From the NCBI RefSeq assembly GCF_004217215.1, contig NZ_SHKP01000008.1:186001-250000 (forward strand): a stretch of DNA of 64,000 nt, in the 5' to 3' direction. The position numbers and the translations under genes were made by a program. Shown here one piece after another: positions 1 through 11,761 of this stretch (position 1 is its first letter; every line of letters begins with the position of its first letter). The notes below the pieces were generated by a model that saw nothing but the letters and a program-made list of their open reading frames with translations, was not told where the DNA came from and searched no databases. This DNA comes from Rivibacter subsaxonicus (GTDB lineage Bacteria; Pseudomonadota; Gammaproteobacteria; Burkholderiales; Burkholderiaceae_C).

Positions 1-1
1 C

Positions 2-343
2 CTCGGATTCCTGCTCGAGCAGGAGGGCGCGATCGATGAGGCGGAAACCGTCTTTCGCCGCGCCATCGCACTCGACGAGCGGCTCGACAAGGCCTGGTAC
101 GGCCTTGGCCTCTGTCTGATCCGCCAGCATCGATTCGACGATGCCGTGGCAGCCCTCAAGCGCAACACCGAATTGCAACCGATGAGCCCGTTCGGCTGGT
201 ATCAGCTGGCACGGGTTCATGTCGATCGCCAGCAGCCCGAAGAGGCGAAAAAGATCATCGATCACCTCAAGGGCTTCGAGCCAAAGGTCGCTGCCCAGTT
301 GGAGCGGGAGACGGGCCTTGTGTCGGCTTCGGCTCAGGCTTGA
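2..343 (+). CDS. TPR-repeat protein, 3' end only
   Basis: Only the last 113 codons are inside the window; the frame is open from base 2. The sequence shows tetratricopeptide helix pairs, for example AIDEAETVFRRAIALDERLDKAWYGL in two halves, then a second unit around FDDAVAALKRNTELQP and a third around PEEAKKIIDHLKGFEP. TPR arrays are protein-protein scaffolds, so the partner cannot be named from this fragment. It ends 116 bases before the sodium symporter pair on the same strand, with no obvious terminator between them, so co-transcription is possible. The true length and N-terminal domains lie outside the window. Confidence 0.8.
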   Translation, partial: LGFLLEQEGAIDEAETVFRRAIALDERLDKAWYGLGLCLIRQHRFDDAVAALKRNTELQPMSPFGWYQLARVHVDRQQPEEAKKIIDHLKGFEPKVAAQLERETGLVSASAQA

Positions 344-459
344 GCCCGACCAGTCCGAGGCCCGGAGGAACCGTGCCGTGGTTGGTACTTTGTTGTAGGC
401 GCAAGAAGGTGTTGGTGGGGCCCGCACCGGGTCGATGAGACATTGACAGGAGACAGAAG

Positions 460-717
460 ATGCAACTGACCGAGACCCAGCGTCACTACTGGCAGAGAAA
501 CCTCAGGATCACCGCGATCCTGTTGGCGATCTGGTTTGTGGTGACCTTCGTAGCCACGTTTTTTGCGCGTGAGCTCAGCTTCACGTTCTTCGGCTGGCCG
601 TTCAGCTTCTGGGTCGCGGCCCAGGGCGCGCTGGTCGTCTATGTGCTCATCATCTGGTTCTACGCGCGGTACATGAACCGCCTCGACCAGGAACACGGCG
701 TCGCCGAGGACGAATAA
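460..717 (+). CDS. DUF4212 small membrane subunit of sodium:solute symporter
   Basis: An 85-residue protein with two hydrophobic segments (about residues 16-37 and 44-66) separated by a short FFGWPFSFW turn, with a charged C-terminus. This matches the DUF4212 family, small proteins encoded directly before a large sodium:solute symporter and annotated as its small subunit. The start follows an AGGAGA ribosome site (446-456). The large subunit starts 2 bases after its stop, so translation is probably coupled. Role inferred: an accessory inner-membrane subunit of the transporter. The substrate is unknown. Confidence 0.88.
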   Translation: MQLTETQRHYWQRNLRITAILLAIWFVVTFVATFFARELSFTFFGWPFSFWVAAQGALVVYVLIIWFYARYMNRLDQEHGVAEDE

Positions 718-719
718 AA

Positions 720-2855
720 ATGGCAAACCTGAACACAGCCCCGAGCTCCGGCGCGGCCGCCAACGCCGCGTTCAAGCAGCAACTCACCAAAGCCTACAGC
801 TGGTACACCGGCGGCTTCATCATCTTCATCCTCGCGCTCGCCGTGCTGGAGCAAATGGGGATGCCGAAGGCCTGGATCGGCTTCACCTTCCTGCTGGCCA
901 CGGTCGGCCTGTATGCCGGCATCGGCATCATGAGCCGCACGACCGACGCCTCCGAGTACTACGTGGCCGGGCGCCGCGTGCCGGCGCTCTACAACGGCAT
1001 GGCGACCGGCGCCGACTGGATGAGCGCCGCCTCGTTCATCGGCATGGCTGGTACGCTCTACCTGACCGGTTTCGGAGGCAATGCCTTCATCCTCGGCTGG
1101 ACGGGCGGCTACGTGCTGGTGGCACTGTTCCTCGCGCCCTACCTGCGCAAGTTCGGCCAGTTCACGATTCCGGACTTCCTCGGTGAGCGCTACGGCGGCC
1201 ACGCGGCGCGCTTCGTCGGCATCTTCGCCGCCATCCTGTGCTCGTTCACCTACGTGGTGGCGCAGATCTACGGCGTCGGCCTGATCACCGCCCGCCTGAC
1301 CGGGCTCGACTTCCTCGTCGGCATCTTCGTCGGCCTGGGCGGCATCCTGGTCTGCTCGTTCCTGGGTGGCATGCGTGCGGTGACCTGGACCCAGGTCGCG
1401 CAGTACATCATCCTGATCATTGCGTACATGGTGCCGGTGGTCTGGCTGTCGGTGAAGCAGACCAGCTTCCCGGTGCCGCAGGCGATCTACGGCTTCCAGC
1501 TCGACAAGGTCACGGCCAAGGAGAAGCTGCTCCGGGCCGACCCGAAGGAGCTCGAGGTCATCGCTGTCTTCAAGCAGCGCGCCGAAGCGGCCGAGGCCAA
1601 GCTCAAGGACGTGCCGGCCGCGATGGCGGCCGACCGTGCCGCGGCCGAGCAGAAGGTGGCCGACCTGAGGGCCAAGTCCGATGCGCCGGTGGCCGACGTG
1701 CAAGCTGCCGAAAAGGCGCTGGCCAGCCTGCCCAAGACCGAGGCCGAGGCCAAGGACGCGTACACCAAGGCGCGCAACGCCAACGCGGACCGGGCCAAGC
1801 CGCTGGCCGGCATGCCGGCCCATGGCACGGCCTTCGCCGGCGACCCGAACGGCGACGAGAAGGCACAGAAGACCTTCAACGATTCGCGTCGCAACTTCCT
1901 GGCGCTGGTGTTCTGCCTGATGGTGGGTACGGCCGCGTTGCCGCACATCCTGATGCGCTACTACACGACGCCGTCGGTCAAGGAAGCGCGGGAGTCGGTG
2001 AGCTGGTCGCTGTTCTTCATCTTCCTGCTCTACTTCACGGCGCCGGCCCTGGCGGTGCTGGTGAAGTACGAGATCTTCAACGTGCTGGTGGGCACGCCCT
2101 TCGATCAGTTGCCGGCCTGGATCGGCGCCTGGGCCAAGGTCGACCCGGGTCTGCTGTCGGTGGCCGACGTCAACAAGGACGGCATCTTCCAGCTCGGCGA
2201 GATGAAGATCGGTGGCGACATCATCGTGCTGGCCACGCCTGAGATCGGCGGCCTGCCGTACGTGATCTCGGGCATGGTGGCCGCGGGCGGCCTGGCGGCG
2301 GCGCTGTCGACCGCCGACGGCCTGCTGCTGACGATCGCCAACGCGCTCAGCCATGACCTGTACTACAAGATGATCGATCCCAACGCGTCGACCGCGCGCC
2401 GGGTGACGATCTCGAAGATCCTGCTGCTGGTGGTGGCGCTGTGCGCGGCCTACGTTGCGGCGCAGAAGCCGGCGGACATCCTGTTCCTGGTCTCGGCGGC
2501 GTTCTCGTTCGCAGCGGCATCGTTCTTCCCGGCTCTCGTGCTCGGCGTGTTCTGGAAGCGTGCTTCCAGCATCGGCGCGGTGCTGGGCATGATCTCGGGC
2601 CTGGGCATCACGGTCTACTACATGGCGATGAACCATGTATGGCTGCGTGGCGTGTTCGGCGTTACTCAGCCAGTCGACCTGTGGTTCGGCATCCTGCCGA
2701 TCTCGGCCGGCGTGTTCGGCGTGCCGCTGGGCTTCGCGGTGATCATCATCGTCAGCCTGTTCACCCCGGCACCGAGCAAGAAGGTGCAGGAGCTGATCGA
2801 GCATGTGCGCTACCCGAACCTGCGCGGCGACACCGTGCGTTCACTGGGTACCTGA
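720..2855 (+). CDS. Sodium:solute symporter family protein, long form
   Basis: A 711-residue inner-membrane symporter of the SSS family, in the subgroup that pairs with DUF4212 proteins and is related to ActP acetate permeases. The early motif YYVAGRRVPALYNGMATGAD is typical of SSS carriers. The family core is split by a hydrophilic block of about 130 residues (roughly bases 1500-1880), rich in Ala, Lys and Glu and probably coiled coil. A perfect EF-hand-like loop, DVNKDGIFQLGE, lies at residues 483-494. Short-chain acids such as acetate are plausible substrates from the family and from the nearby PHB and glyoxylate genes, but this is inference. Confidence 0.88.
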   Translation: MANLNTAPSSGAAANAAFKQQLTKAYSWYTGGFIIFILALAVLEQMGMPKAWIGFTFLLATVGLYAGIGIMSRTTDASEYYVAGRRVPALYNGMATGADWMSAASFIGMAGTLYLTGFGGNAFILGWTGGYVLVALFLAPYLRKFGQFTIPDFLGERYGGHAARFVGIFAAILCSFTYVVAQIYGVGLITARLTGLDFLVGIFVGLGGILVCSFLGGMRAVTWTQVAQYIILIIAYMVPVVWLSVKQTSFPVPQAIYGFQLDKVTAKEKLLRADPKELEVIAVFKQRAEAAEAKLKDVPAAMAADRAAAEQKVADLRAKSDAPVADVQAAEKALASLPKTEAEAKDAYTKARNANADRAKPLAGMPAHGTAFAGDPNGDEKAQKTFNDSRRNFLALVFCLMVGTAALPHILMRYYTTPSVKEARESVSWSLFFIFLLYFTAPALAVLVKYEIFNVLVGTPFDQLPAWIGAWAKVDPGLLSVADVNKDGIFQLGEMKIGGDIIVLATPEIGGLPYVISGMVAAGGLAAALSTADGLLLTIANALSHDLYYKMIDPNASTARRVTISKILLLVVALCAAYVAAQKPADILFLVSAAFSFAAASFFPALVLGVFWKRASSIGAVLGMISGLGITVYYMAMNHVWLRGVFGVTQPVDLWFGILPISAGVFGVPLGFAVIIIVSLFTPAPSKKVQELIEHVRYPNLRGDTVRSLGT

Positions 2856-2903
2856 GCCCTGAGCGGCTCCCTCGGGGCGCTGCCCCGAGGCGGCTCCCTT
2901 GAG

Positions 2904-2935
2904 ACGGCCTCTGCCTTGGCAGGGGCCGTTTTTCT
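2904..2935 (+). terminator. Intrinsic terminator after the symporter operon
   Basis: A near-perfect 12-base inverted repeat (2904-2915 with 2918-2929, one G-T wobble) is followed by a run of five T residues and more pyrimidines. It separates the symporter genes from the ribosomal operon downstream. Confidence 0.85.
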
Positions 2936-2944
2936 TTGTCGGGC

Positions 2945-2950
2945 TATAAT
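2945..2950 (+). promoter_or_regulatory. Perfect -10 box, probable rpsF operon promoter
   Basis: TATAAT lies ten bases after the T-run of the terminator and about 105 bases before rpsF. No good -35 hexamer sits 16-18 bases upstream, where the terminator stem is, so activity may depend on a factor or on upstream bases. The roughly 100-base leader could hold an S6:S18 autoregulatory site, but I did not identify one. Confidence 0.5.
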
Positions 2951-3056
2951 CGCCGGCTTTCCCCCTTGCTGCACTCGCAACCTGACGCTGCGGGGCGGCT
3001 TACCCGCTTGAAGCTTTGAGCAATCGAGGCACCGGCGGAACCCACAAGGAGCATCA

Positions 3057-3428
3057 ATGCGTCACTATGAAATCATTCTGCTGATCCACCCGGATCAAAG
3101 CGAGCAGGTTCCGGCCATGCTGGAGCGCTACAAGGGCACCATCACCGCCTCCGGCGGCAAGGTGCACCGTCTGGAAGACTGGGGCCGCCGCCAGCTGGCC
3201 TACCAGATCCAGAAGCTCGCGAAGGCCCACTACCTCTGCATCAACATCGAGTGCAGCAAGGAGACGCTGGTCGAACTCGAGACTGGCTTCAAGTTCAACG
3301 ACGCCGTGCTGCGCCACCTGACCGTGGCCAAGAGCAAGGCCGAGACGACTCCGTCGATCATGATGAAGTCGGTCGAGCGCGAAGAGGCCCGCAAGTCGTC
3401 GGCACCGCAGCAGGAGGTCGCGGCCTGA
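3057..3428 (+). CDS. rpsF: 30S ribosomal protein S6
   Basis: A 123-residue protein beginning [17 protein letters not shown], the standard S6 fold opening, with the conserved [13 protein letters not shown] segment in the middle and a charged, Ala/Gln-rich tail. S6 binds 16S rRNA with S18 in the platform of the small subunit. A strong AAGGAG site (3045-3050) precedes the ATG. It is the first gene of rpsF-priB-rpsR-rplI, the usual betaproteobacterial order, and S6 with S18 often represses this operon. Confidence 0.97.
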   Translation: MRHYEIILLIHPDQSEQVPAMLERYKGTITASGGKVHRLEDWGRRQLAYQIQKLAKAHYLCINIECSKETLVELETGFKFNDAVLRHLTVAKSKAETTPSIMMKSVEREEARKSSAPQQEVAA

Positions 3429-3453
3429 GTTCATTGATGCTGCGGTCGCTTGC

Positions 3454-3783
3454 ATGAACCGCGTGGTACTCACCGCGCAGATCGTCGAGCGACAGGCATT
3501 GCGCTACACACCCGCCGGACTGCCGGCCCTCGATCTGCGCGTTGCGCACGATTCGGTGGTGCAGGAGGCCGGAGCCAGCCGCAAGGTGTCTTTCGAGATG
3601 CGCGCGGTCGGTATCGGAGCGATGGCCGAGCGGCTGAACCGGATTGCGGTGGGAGACACCGCCCGGATCGCCGGATTCCTCGGACCCATTGCCCGCGGCA
3701 AGAGCGTGGTGCTGCACATCACCGAGCTTCAGAGCATCGACCCCCAAGCCCCAGAGCCCGCGGCAACTGTTCGCGAGCCTTGA
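3454..3783 (+). CDS. priB: Primosomal replication protein N (PriB)
   Basis: A 109-residue single-domain OB-fold protein opening [20 protein letters not shown]. PriB binds single-stranded DNA and helps PriA and DnaT reload DnaB at stalled forks. Its place between rpsF and rpsR is conserved in beta- and gammaproteobacteria and confirms the call, since the sequence itself diverges quickly. It starts 25 bases after rpsF and has only a weak ribosome site, which suggests lower expression than its ribosomal neighbours. Confidence 0.92.
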   Translation: MNRVVLTAQIVERQALRYTPAGLPALDLRVAHDSVVQEAGASRKVSFEMRAVGIGAMAERLNRIAVGDTARIAGFLGPIARGKSVVLHITELQSIDPQAPEPAATVREP

Positions 3784-3811
3784 TCCGGATTCAAGTTTCA
3801 GGAGATTCAAT

Positions 3812-4105
3812 ATGCCCCCGCCCCGTGGTAAAGGCCGTTTCGGCAAAGACAACAAGCGCCCCAAGCGCAATACCCAATCGCTGCTGTTCCGCCGCAAGCG
3901 TTTCTGCCGCTTCACCGTCGCCGGTGTCGAGGAGATCGACTACAAGGATGTGGACACGCTGCGTGACTTCATCGGCGAGAACGGCAAGATCGTTCCGGCG
4001 CGCCTGACCGGCACCCGCGCGATCTACCAGCGCCAGCTGACCACCGCGATCAAGCGCGCGCGCTTCCTCGCGATGCTGCCGTTCAGCGACCAGCACCGCG
4101 TCTGA
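3812..4105 (+). CDS. rpsR: 30S ribosomal protein S18
   Basis: A 97-residue basic protein with the S18 core: [10 protein letters not shown], then [25 protein letters not shown] and the C-terminal [13 protein letters not shown] (quoted in parts). The start is the ATG at 3812, preceded by a good CAGGAGA site. A longer frame open from 3644 overlaps priB and is not used. S18 pairs with S6 on the platform of the small subunit. Confidence 0.97.
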   Translation: MPPPRGKGRFGKDNKRPKRNTQSLLFRRKRFCRFTVAGVEEIDYKDVDTLRDFIGENGKIVPARLTGTRAIYQRQLTTAIKRARFLAMLPFSDQHRV

Positions 4106-4118
4106 GAAGGAGCCTCAC

Positions 4119-4571
4119 ATGCAGATCATCCTTCTGGAAAAAGTCGCGAACCTCGGCAACCTCGGTGAGGTCGTCAAGGTCAAGGACGGCTACGCGCGCA
4201 ACTTCCTGATCCCGACCGGCGCCGCGCGCCGTGCGACCGCCGCCGCCATCGAGCAGTTCGAAGCCAAGCGCGCCGAACTCGAGAAGGTTGCCGCCGACAA
4301 GCTCGCCGGCGCCAGCGCGCTCGGCGAGAAGCTGGCCGGCAAGACGATTCGCATCGCGCAGAAGGCCGGCGTCGACGGCCGCCTGTTCGGTTCGGTCACC
4401 AACGCCGACATCGCCGACGCGCTCAAGGCCCAGGGCTTCGAGATCGCGAAGTCGCAGGTGCGCATGCCCAACGGCCCGCTGAAGGTCGTCGGCGAGCACG
4501 CCGTGAGCGTGGCGCCGCACACCGACGTCGTGGTCGACATCACCGTTGCAGTGGTGCCCGAGGCCGACTGA
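4119..4571 (+). CDS. rplI: 50S ribosomal protein L9
   Basis: A 150-residue protein beginning [19 protein letters not shown]. It contains the L9 signature [12 protein letters not shown], followed by a long Ala/Lys/Glu helix (about residues 40-75) joining the two globular domains. It binds 23S rRNA near the L1 stalk. AAGGAG precedes the start by seven bases. This is the last gene of the ribosomal unit, with a terminator 60 bases downstream. Confidence 0.97.
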   Translation: MQIILLEKVANLGNLGEVVKVKDGYARNFLIPTGAARRATAAAIEQFEAKRAELEKVAADKLAGASALGEKLAGKTIRIAQKAGVDGRLFGSVTNADIADALKAQGFEIAKSQVRMPNGPLKVVGEHAVSVAPHTDVVVDITVAVVPEAD

Positions 4572-4604
4572 TCGGCGACCAGGCCGCAGGGCCTGGACCT
4601 CGAA

Positions 4605-4654
4605 GGCCGGCTTCATGCCGGCCCTCACGAAGACCGGCAGATGCCGGTCTTTTT
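4605..4654 (+). terminator. Tandem hairpins with T-run after rplI
   Basis: There are two stems: 4605-4623 (GGCCGGC, loop TTCA, matching arm) without a T tract, and 4631-4650 (nine-base arms AGACCGGCA and TGCCGGTCT, two-base loop) followed by TTTTC. The second is a clear intrinsic terminator between rplI and dnaB. Confidence 0.85.
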
Positions 4655-4745
4655 CATTGCGGCGGCGATATTCCCAGCGCGCCCCCAGCATTTCCACAGC
4701 TCTGTCCACAGGCGCCAGTCGCCGCGCCGCCTAAGATTGGCGATC

Positions 4746-6167
4746 ATGTCCGCACTCCTTCCCGGCTCCGACCAGGCCGCACGCCCCGATCCCCGCGTCG
4801 ACGACGAAGTCGCCCGCCTGCGCATCCCGCCGCACTCGATCGAGGCCGAGCAGAGCGTGCTCGGTGGCCTGCTGATCGACAACACGGCCTGGGACCGCGC
4901 CGGCGACCTGCTCAGCGACAGCGACTTCTACCGCTACGAGCACCGGCTGATCTACGCCGCGATCGGCGCGCTGGTCAGCCAGACCCGGCCGGCCGACGTG
5001 ATCACGGTGCACGAGCAACTCACCAACCTCGGCAAGGCCGACGAGGTCGGTGGCCTGGCCTACCTCAACGCACTGGCGCAGAGCGTGCCGAGTGCGGCCA
5101 ACCTGCGCCGCTACGCCGAGATCGTTCGCGAGCGCGCGGTGCTGCGCAAGCTGGTCGCGGCCAGCGACGAGATCGCCACCGCCGCCTTCAACCCGCAGGG
5201 CAGGGCGGTCTCGCAGATCCTCGACGAGGCCGAGGGCAAGATCTTCAAGATCGGCGAGGAGGGCTCGCGCACCAAGCAGGGCTTCCAGAGCATGGACCAG
5301 CTGGTGGTGGCGCTGCTCGACCGCGTGCAGGAGCTGGCCGAGAACGGCGCCGAGGACGTGACCGGCGTGCGCACCGGCTTCTACGATCTCGACCGCATGA
5401 CCGCCGGCCTGCAGCCGGGCGACCTGATCGTGCTGGCCGCGCGGCCGTCGATGGGCAAGACCGCGTTCGCGCTCAACATCGCCGAACACGTGGCGGCCCA
5501 GGAAGGCCTGCCGGTCGTCGTGTTCTCGATGGAAATGGGCGCTTCGCAGCTGGCGCTGCGGGTCGTCGGCTCGCTCGGTCGCATCGACCAGAGCGGGCTG
5601 CGCACCGGGCGTCTGCGCGACGACGAGTGGGGCCGGCTCAGCGATGCGGTCGAGAAGCTGCGCAGCGTCAGCCTGTTCATCGACGAGACGCCGGGCCTGA
5701 ACCCGGCCGAACTGCGCGCCCGCGCGCGGCGCCAGGCGCGCCAGTGCGGCAAGCTCGGCCTGATCGTGGTCGACTATCTGCAGCTGATGAGCGGCAGCAG
5801 TTCCAACGAGGAGAACCGGGCCACCGTGCTGGGCGAGATCTCGCGCGGCCTGAAGGCGCTGGCCAAGGAACTGCAATGCCCGGTGATCGCGCTGTCGCAG
5901 CTCAATCGTTCGGTGGAAACGCGCCCCGACAAGCGGCCGATGATGAGCGACCTGCGCGAGTCGGGCGCGATCGAGCAGGACGCCGACGTCATCATGTTCA
6001 TCTACCGCGACGACTACTACAACAAGGAGTCGAAGGAGCCGGGCGTGGCCGAGATCATCATCGGCAAGCAGCGTAACGGCCCCACCGGCACCTTGCGGCT
6101 GACCTTCCTCAAGCCGCTGACCAAGTTCGACAACCTGGCGCCGGGCAGCGGCGGCGGAGAGTACTGA
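4746..6167 (+). CDS. dnaB: Replicative DNA helicase DnaB
   Basis: A 473-residue hexameric helicase. The N-terminal domain contains IPPHSIEAEQSVLGGLL. The RecA-like C-terminal domain has Walker A RPSMGKTAFALN, Walker B LIVVDYLQLM, and the motifs EISRGLKALAKEL and SDLRESGAIEQDADV. DnaB unwinds the fork 5' to 3' and recruits primase and the DNA polymerase III clamp loader. The ATG at 4746 is chosen because the longer frame from 4641 would start inside the terminator hairpin. A separate promoter between 4655 and 4745 is implied but not clearly visible. Confidence 0.97.
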   Translation: MSALLPGSDQAARPDPRVDDEVARLRIPPHSIEAEQSVLGGLLIDNTAWDRAGDLLSDSDFYRYEHRLIYAAIGALVSQTRPADVITVHEQLTNLGKADEVGGLAYLNALAQSVPSAANLRRYAEIVRERAVLRKLVAASDEIATAAFNPQGRAVSQILDEAEGKIFKIGEEGSRTKQGFQSMDQLVVALLDRVQELAENGAEDVTGVRTGFYDLDRMTAGLQPGDLIVLAARPSMGKTAFALNIAEHVAAQEGLPVVVFSMEMGASQLALRVVGSLGRIDQSGLRTGRLRDDEWGRLSDAVEKLRSVSLFIDETPGLNPAELRARARRQARQCGKLGLIVVDYLQLMSGSSSNEENRATVLGEISRGLKALAKELQCPVIALSQLNRSVETRPDKRPMMSDLRESGAIEQDADVIMFIYRDDYYNKESKEPGVAEIIIGKQRNGPTGTLRLTFLKPLTKFDNLAPGSGGGEY

Positions 6168-6239
6168 GCCCCGCGGCTCCAAGCCCGAGAGTTCGGACCT
6201 GGACGGGGTGAAGGACCCGAGCTCCGCGAGTGGCATGGT

Positions 6240-9464
<3,225 letters not shown>

Positions 9465-9480
9465 GTCGGCTTTGGCGAAA

Positions 9481-10989
9481 TCAGGCAAACCAGCCGTGCA
9501 GGAACCAGCCGCCGTTGCGCGCTGACGCGACCACGTCGCGCCTCTCGCGGTAGACCCAGCACAGCCGATGCCGCGCGGTGAACGCCACGTGGTAGTCGCG
9601 CCGCACCGGCGCACCGTCGAACCAGCCGGCCTCGATGCGCTCGGCACGCGAGAGCAGGTGCAGGGCGCCGCCGTCGAGCAGCGGCCGCTCCTGCGCGTCC
9701 AGCGCCAGCGGTTGCGGCGGGTCGAGCAGCCACAGCGGGCGGGGCGGGGCGGTGGTGCCGGTCGATGTCCGCGCCGGCACTGCGGCCAGCGTGGCCTCGA
9801 CCCAGCGCTGCGCCCGCTCGGGCCGGTGATCGGCCAGCGGCTCCAGGCGTCGCACGCGCTCGGCACCCAGGCGCGCACGCAGCCGGTCGAGCAGCGCCGA
9901 GCGCGCTTGCGCATCCTGCGTCACCGAAGGCAGCAACTCGCCCGCCACGCCCGCATGCTGCACCGATTCGTCGAGCGCCAGGCCGAGCCGGTAGACCGGC
10001 GCCGCCAGCGCCTGGCGCTGCAGCCGCTCGCGCCACAGCAGCGCCAGGTGCGCCGCATCGCGCACCGGGGCACCCAGTTGCAGCCGCAGTTCGGTATCGG
10101 GCCGGGCGTGGCGGCCGCCGTCGTGCACCAGGCGCAGCCGCAGGACGCTTGCCGCCTGCCAACGCAGATGCAACCAGCCGACCAGAGCCTGCAGCAACGG
10201 CGCCAGCGCCGCCTCGAGCGCGTGTGCATCGTCGGCCCGATGCGGCAGTTCGACCTCGAGCGAAAAGCGTTCGGGCGGCTCGAACCAGGTCCGTGGATCG
10301 GGCGCCTCGCCATAGGCCCGGGCCAGGGCATCGACCAGCGGCGCGCCGATCCGCTTGCGCAGGCCGGCGCGCGGCAGGGCGCGCAATTCGCCCAGACGGT
10401 CGCAGCCGAGCATCTGCAGCAGATCCTGCTGCTGCGGCGTCAGTTCGAGCAGACGCGCCAGTCGCTGCGCCGGCAATGCGTCGAGCAGGCGCACCATGCT
10501 GCTGGCGTGGAGGCTGCGGCGACGTCCGGCGCCCTGTCCAGCCAGCAGCCAAGCTGCGCCGGCGGTGGGCGCCAGCGCCATCACGGGATGCAAGCCGCAG
10601 CTTTCGACCAGTTCCTGCGCCCGCCACAGCAGGCGCCGGATGCCGCCGAACAGGCGCAGCGAGCCCTGCACCTCGACCAGCACGCCGCTCGCCTGCAGGT
10701 AAAGCCGCGGACTCAGGGCGCCCAGGGCCAGCGCCAGGCGCTCGACACAGGCCGACTCCTGTTGCGGACTGCGTTCCCGCACCTGCAGCGTCGGCGCCAG
10801 TGCCAGCGCGGCCGCCAGGTTCGCGCCAGGACTCACCCCGAGTCCGTGCGCGCAGCGGTTGGCCGCGAGCACGCGCCTGTGCTCGACCACCGCCAGCGGC
10901 AAGGTCGCCGCCGCCTCAAGCCCCGGTTGCGACGGCCAGGGCAGGGCTTGCAGCGGCAACAGTGGCAGATCGACGGCCAGCCACAGCAT
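9481..10989 (-). CDS. imuB: ImuB, inactive Y-family polymerase-like mutasome subunit
   Basis: A 502-residue protein beginning MLWLAVDLPLLPLQAL and related to DinB/UmuC. The catalytic carboxylates of active Y-family enzymes are not visible: the first motif lacks the DxDxFF pattern, and the segment LVEVQGSLRLFGG replaces the usual SxDE-containing motif. This agrees with the known role of ImuB as a non-catalytic hub that links DnaE2 to the sliding clamp. A canonical QLxLF clamp motif is not obvious; ELLPS around the middle is the nearest candidate. The start at 10989 is supported by family-like N-terminal residues; its first 74 bases lie inside the 3' end of imuA (10916-10989), a genuine same-strand overlap. 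Confidence 0.9.
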   Translation of the reverse strand: MLWLAVDLPLLPLQALPWPSQPGLEAAATLPLAVVEHRRVLAANRCAHGLGVSPGANLAAALALAPTLQVRERSPQQESACVERLALALGALSPRLYLQASGVLVEVQGSLRLFGGIRRLLWRAQELVESCGLHPVMALAPTAGAAWLLAGQGAGRRRSLHASSMVRLLDALPAQRLARLLELTPQQQDLLQMLGCDRLGELRALPRAGLRKRIGAPLVDALARAYGEAPDPRTWFEPPERFSLEVELPHRADDAHALEAALAPLLQALVGWLHLRWQAASVLRLRLVHDGGRHARPDTELRLQLGAPVRDAAHLALLWRERLQRQALAAPVYRLGLALDESVQHAGVAGELLPSVTQDAQARSALLDRLRARLGAERVRRLEPLADHRPERAQRWVEATLAAVPARTSTGTTAPPRPLWLLDPPQPLALDAQERPLLDGGALHLLSRAERIEAGWFDGAPVRRDYHVAFTARHRLCWVYRERRDVVASARNGGWFLHGWFA

Positions 10990-11692
10990 GGGAAGCAACC
11001 GGAAGAACGGTGGGATGGATGCGCGGCGGCAGCGCCGCCGGCCGCTTGGCACCGACCGGCCAAGGCAGGTCGAGGGACAGCGGCTTGCCCAGCGGCGGCC
11101 CGCGGCGCTTGAAGATGTCGAGCGCGAGCCGTCCGTCGGCCTCGGCCCGGCAGGCGATGCGCAACGGCGCCGGGCTGCTGCGCTCGCGCCAGGCAGGTGG
11201 CCCGAGCAGGAACAGCGGTACGTCCTGGGCGGCCAGGTGCAGGCGTCGCAGCGTGGCGGTGGTGGCTACCTGGCACCACCACAGCACGAGCGCCGCCGCA
11301 CCGCCACGCAGGGCCTGTTCGACGGCCCAGGCGGCGTCGGCACTCGAACGCGGCTCGACCCACAGCAGCGAGGCCAGGGGCAGACCGAGCGCCTCGAAGG
11401 CCGCAGCGCTGGGCAGCAAACCGGGCGGCGCGATCCAGAGCAGTTCGCGCTGCTGCTGCGCGGCCAGCTTTTGCATCAACGGCCTCAACAGGCGCAGTTC
11501 ACCGAGGCCGGCTTCGCCCAGCAACTCGCTCAATCCGGTGGCTGGCCAGCCGCCTCCGGGCAGTTGCGCATCGAGCGCGGCGTGACCGCTGGGCAGGCCG
11601 GGCGGGGCGTTCATCACCATCCGATCGGCACGCCACAGCGGCGCCATGGTCGGCGGGCCGTGATGATCGAGGAGCGCAAGGGAGGACGACAT
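10916..11692 (-). CDS. imuA: ImuA, RecA-like mutasome subunit
   Basis: A 258-residue protein with the ImuA opening LPSGHAALDAQLPGGGWP. A RecA-like core follows in which the Walker A loop is degenerate: GEAGLGEL has no Lys. In characterised cassettes ImuA works with ImuB and DnaE2 in damage tolerance. The start at 11692 lies about 34 bases downstream of a predicted transcription start within an SOS-controlled promoter. The upstream start at 11761 would put the operator inside the gene and is rejected. The C-terminus, rich in Ala/Val, overlaps imuB by 74 bases, which is longer than usual, so translational coupling is likely. Confidence 0.88.
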   Translation of the reverse strand: MSSSLALLDHHGPPTMAPLWRADRMVMNAPPGLPSGHAALDAQLPGGGWPATGLSELLGEAGLGELRLLRPLMQKLAAQQQRELLWIAPPGLLPSAAAFEALGLPLASLLWVEPRSSADAAWAVEQALRGGAAALVLWWCQVATTATLRRLHLAAQDVPLFLLGPPAWRERSSPAPLRIACRAEADGRLALDIFKRRGPPLGKPLSLDLPWPVGAKRPAALPPRIHPTVLPVASHAVAGRRSATVAAASPALAVATGA

Positions 11693-11731
11693 GGACTCGC
11701 TGGTGCCGCGTCCATGGGTGGACCGGAGTAG

Positions 11732-11761
11732 TACTGTATTTATATCCAGTACGCCAGTCAA
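11732..11761 (-). promoter_or_regulatory. SOS promoter of the imu cassette with LexA box
   Basis: Read on the minus strand, a -35 TTGACT (11756-11761), a 17-base spacer and a -10 TACAGT (11733-11738) form a good sigma-70 promoter. A 20-base LexA box (11732-11751), TACTG-N10-CAGTA, covers the spacer and the -10. Only a few central bases differ from the proteobacterial SOS consensus. Confidence 0.9.

Noticed and set aside
660-2804. A 714-codon minus-strand frame opposite the symporter
   Set aside because: Arg/His-rich shadow with no family features; the plus strand encodes a clear membrane transporter.
4641-4745. An upstream extension of dnaB
   Set aside because: The start would lie inside the terminator hairpin at 4631-4650; the residues have no DnaB similarity.
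11693-11761. A longer imuA starting at 11761
   Set aside because: It would put the promoter and LexA box inside the coding sequence.
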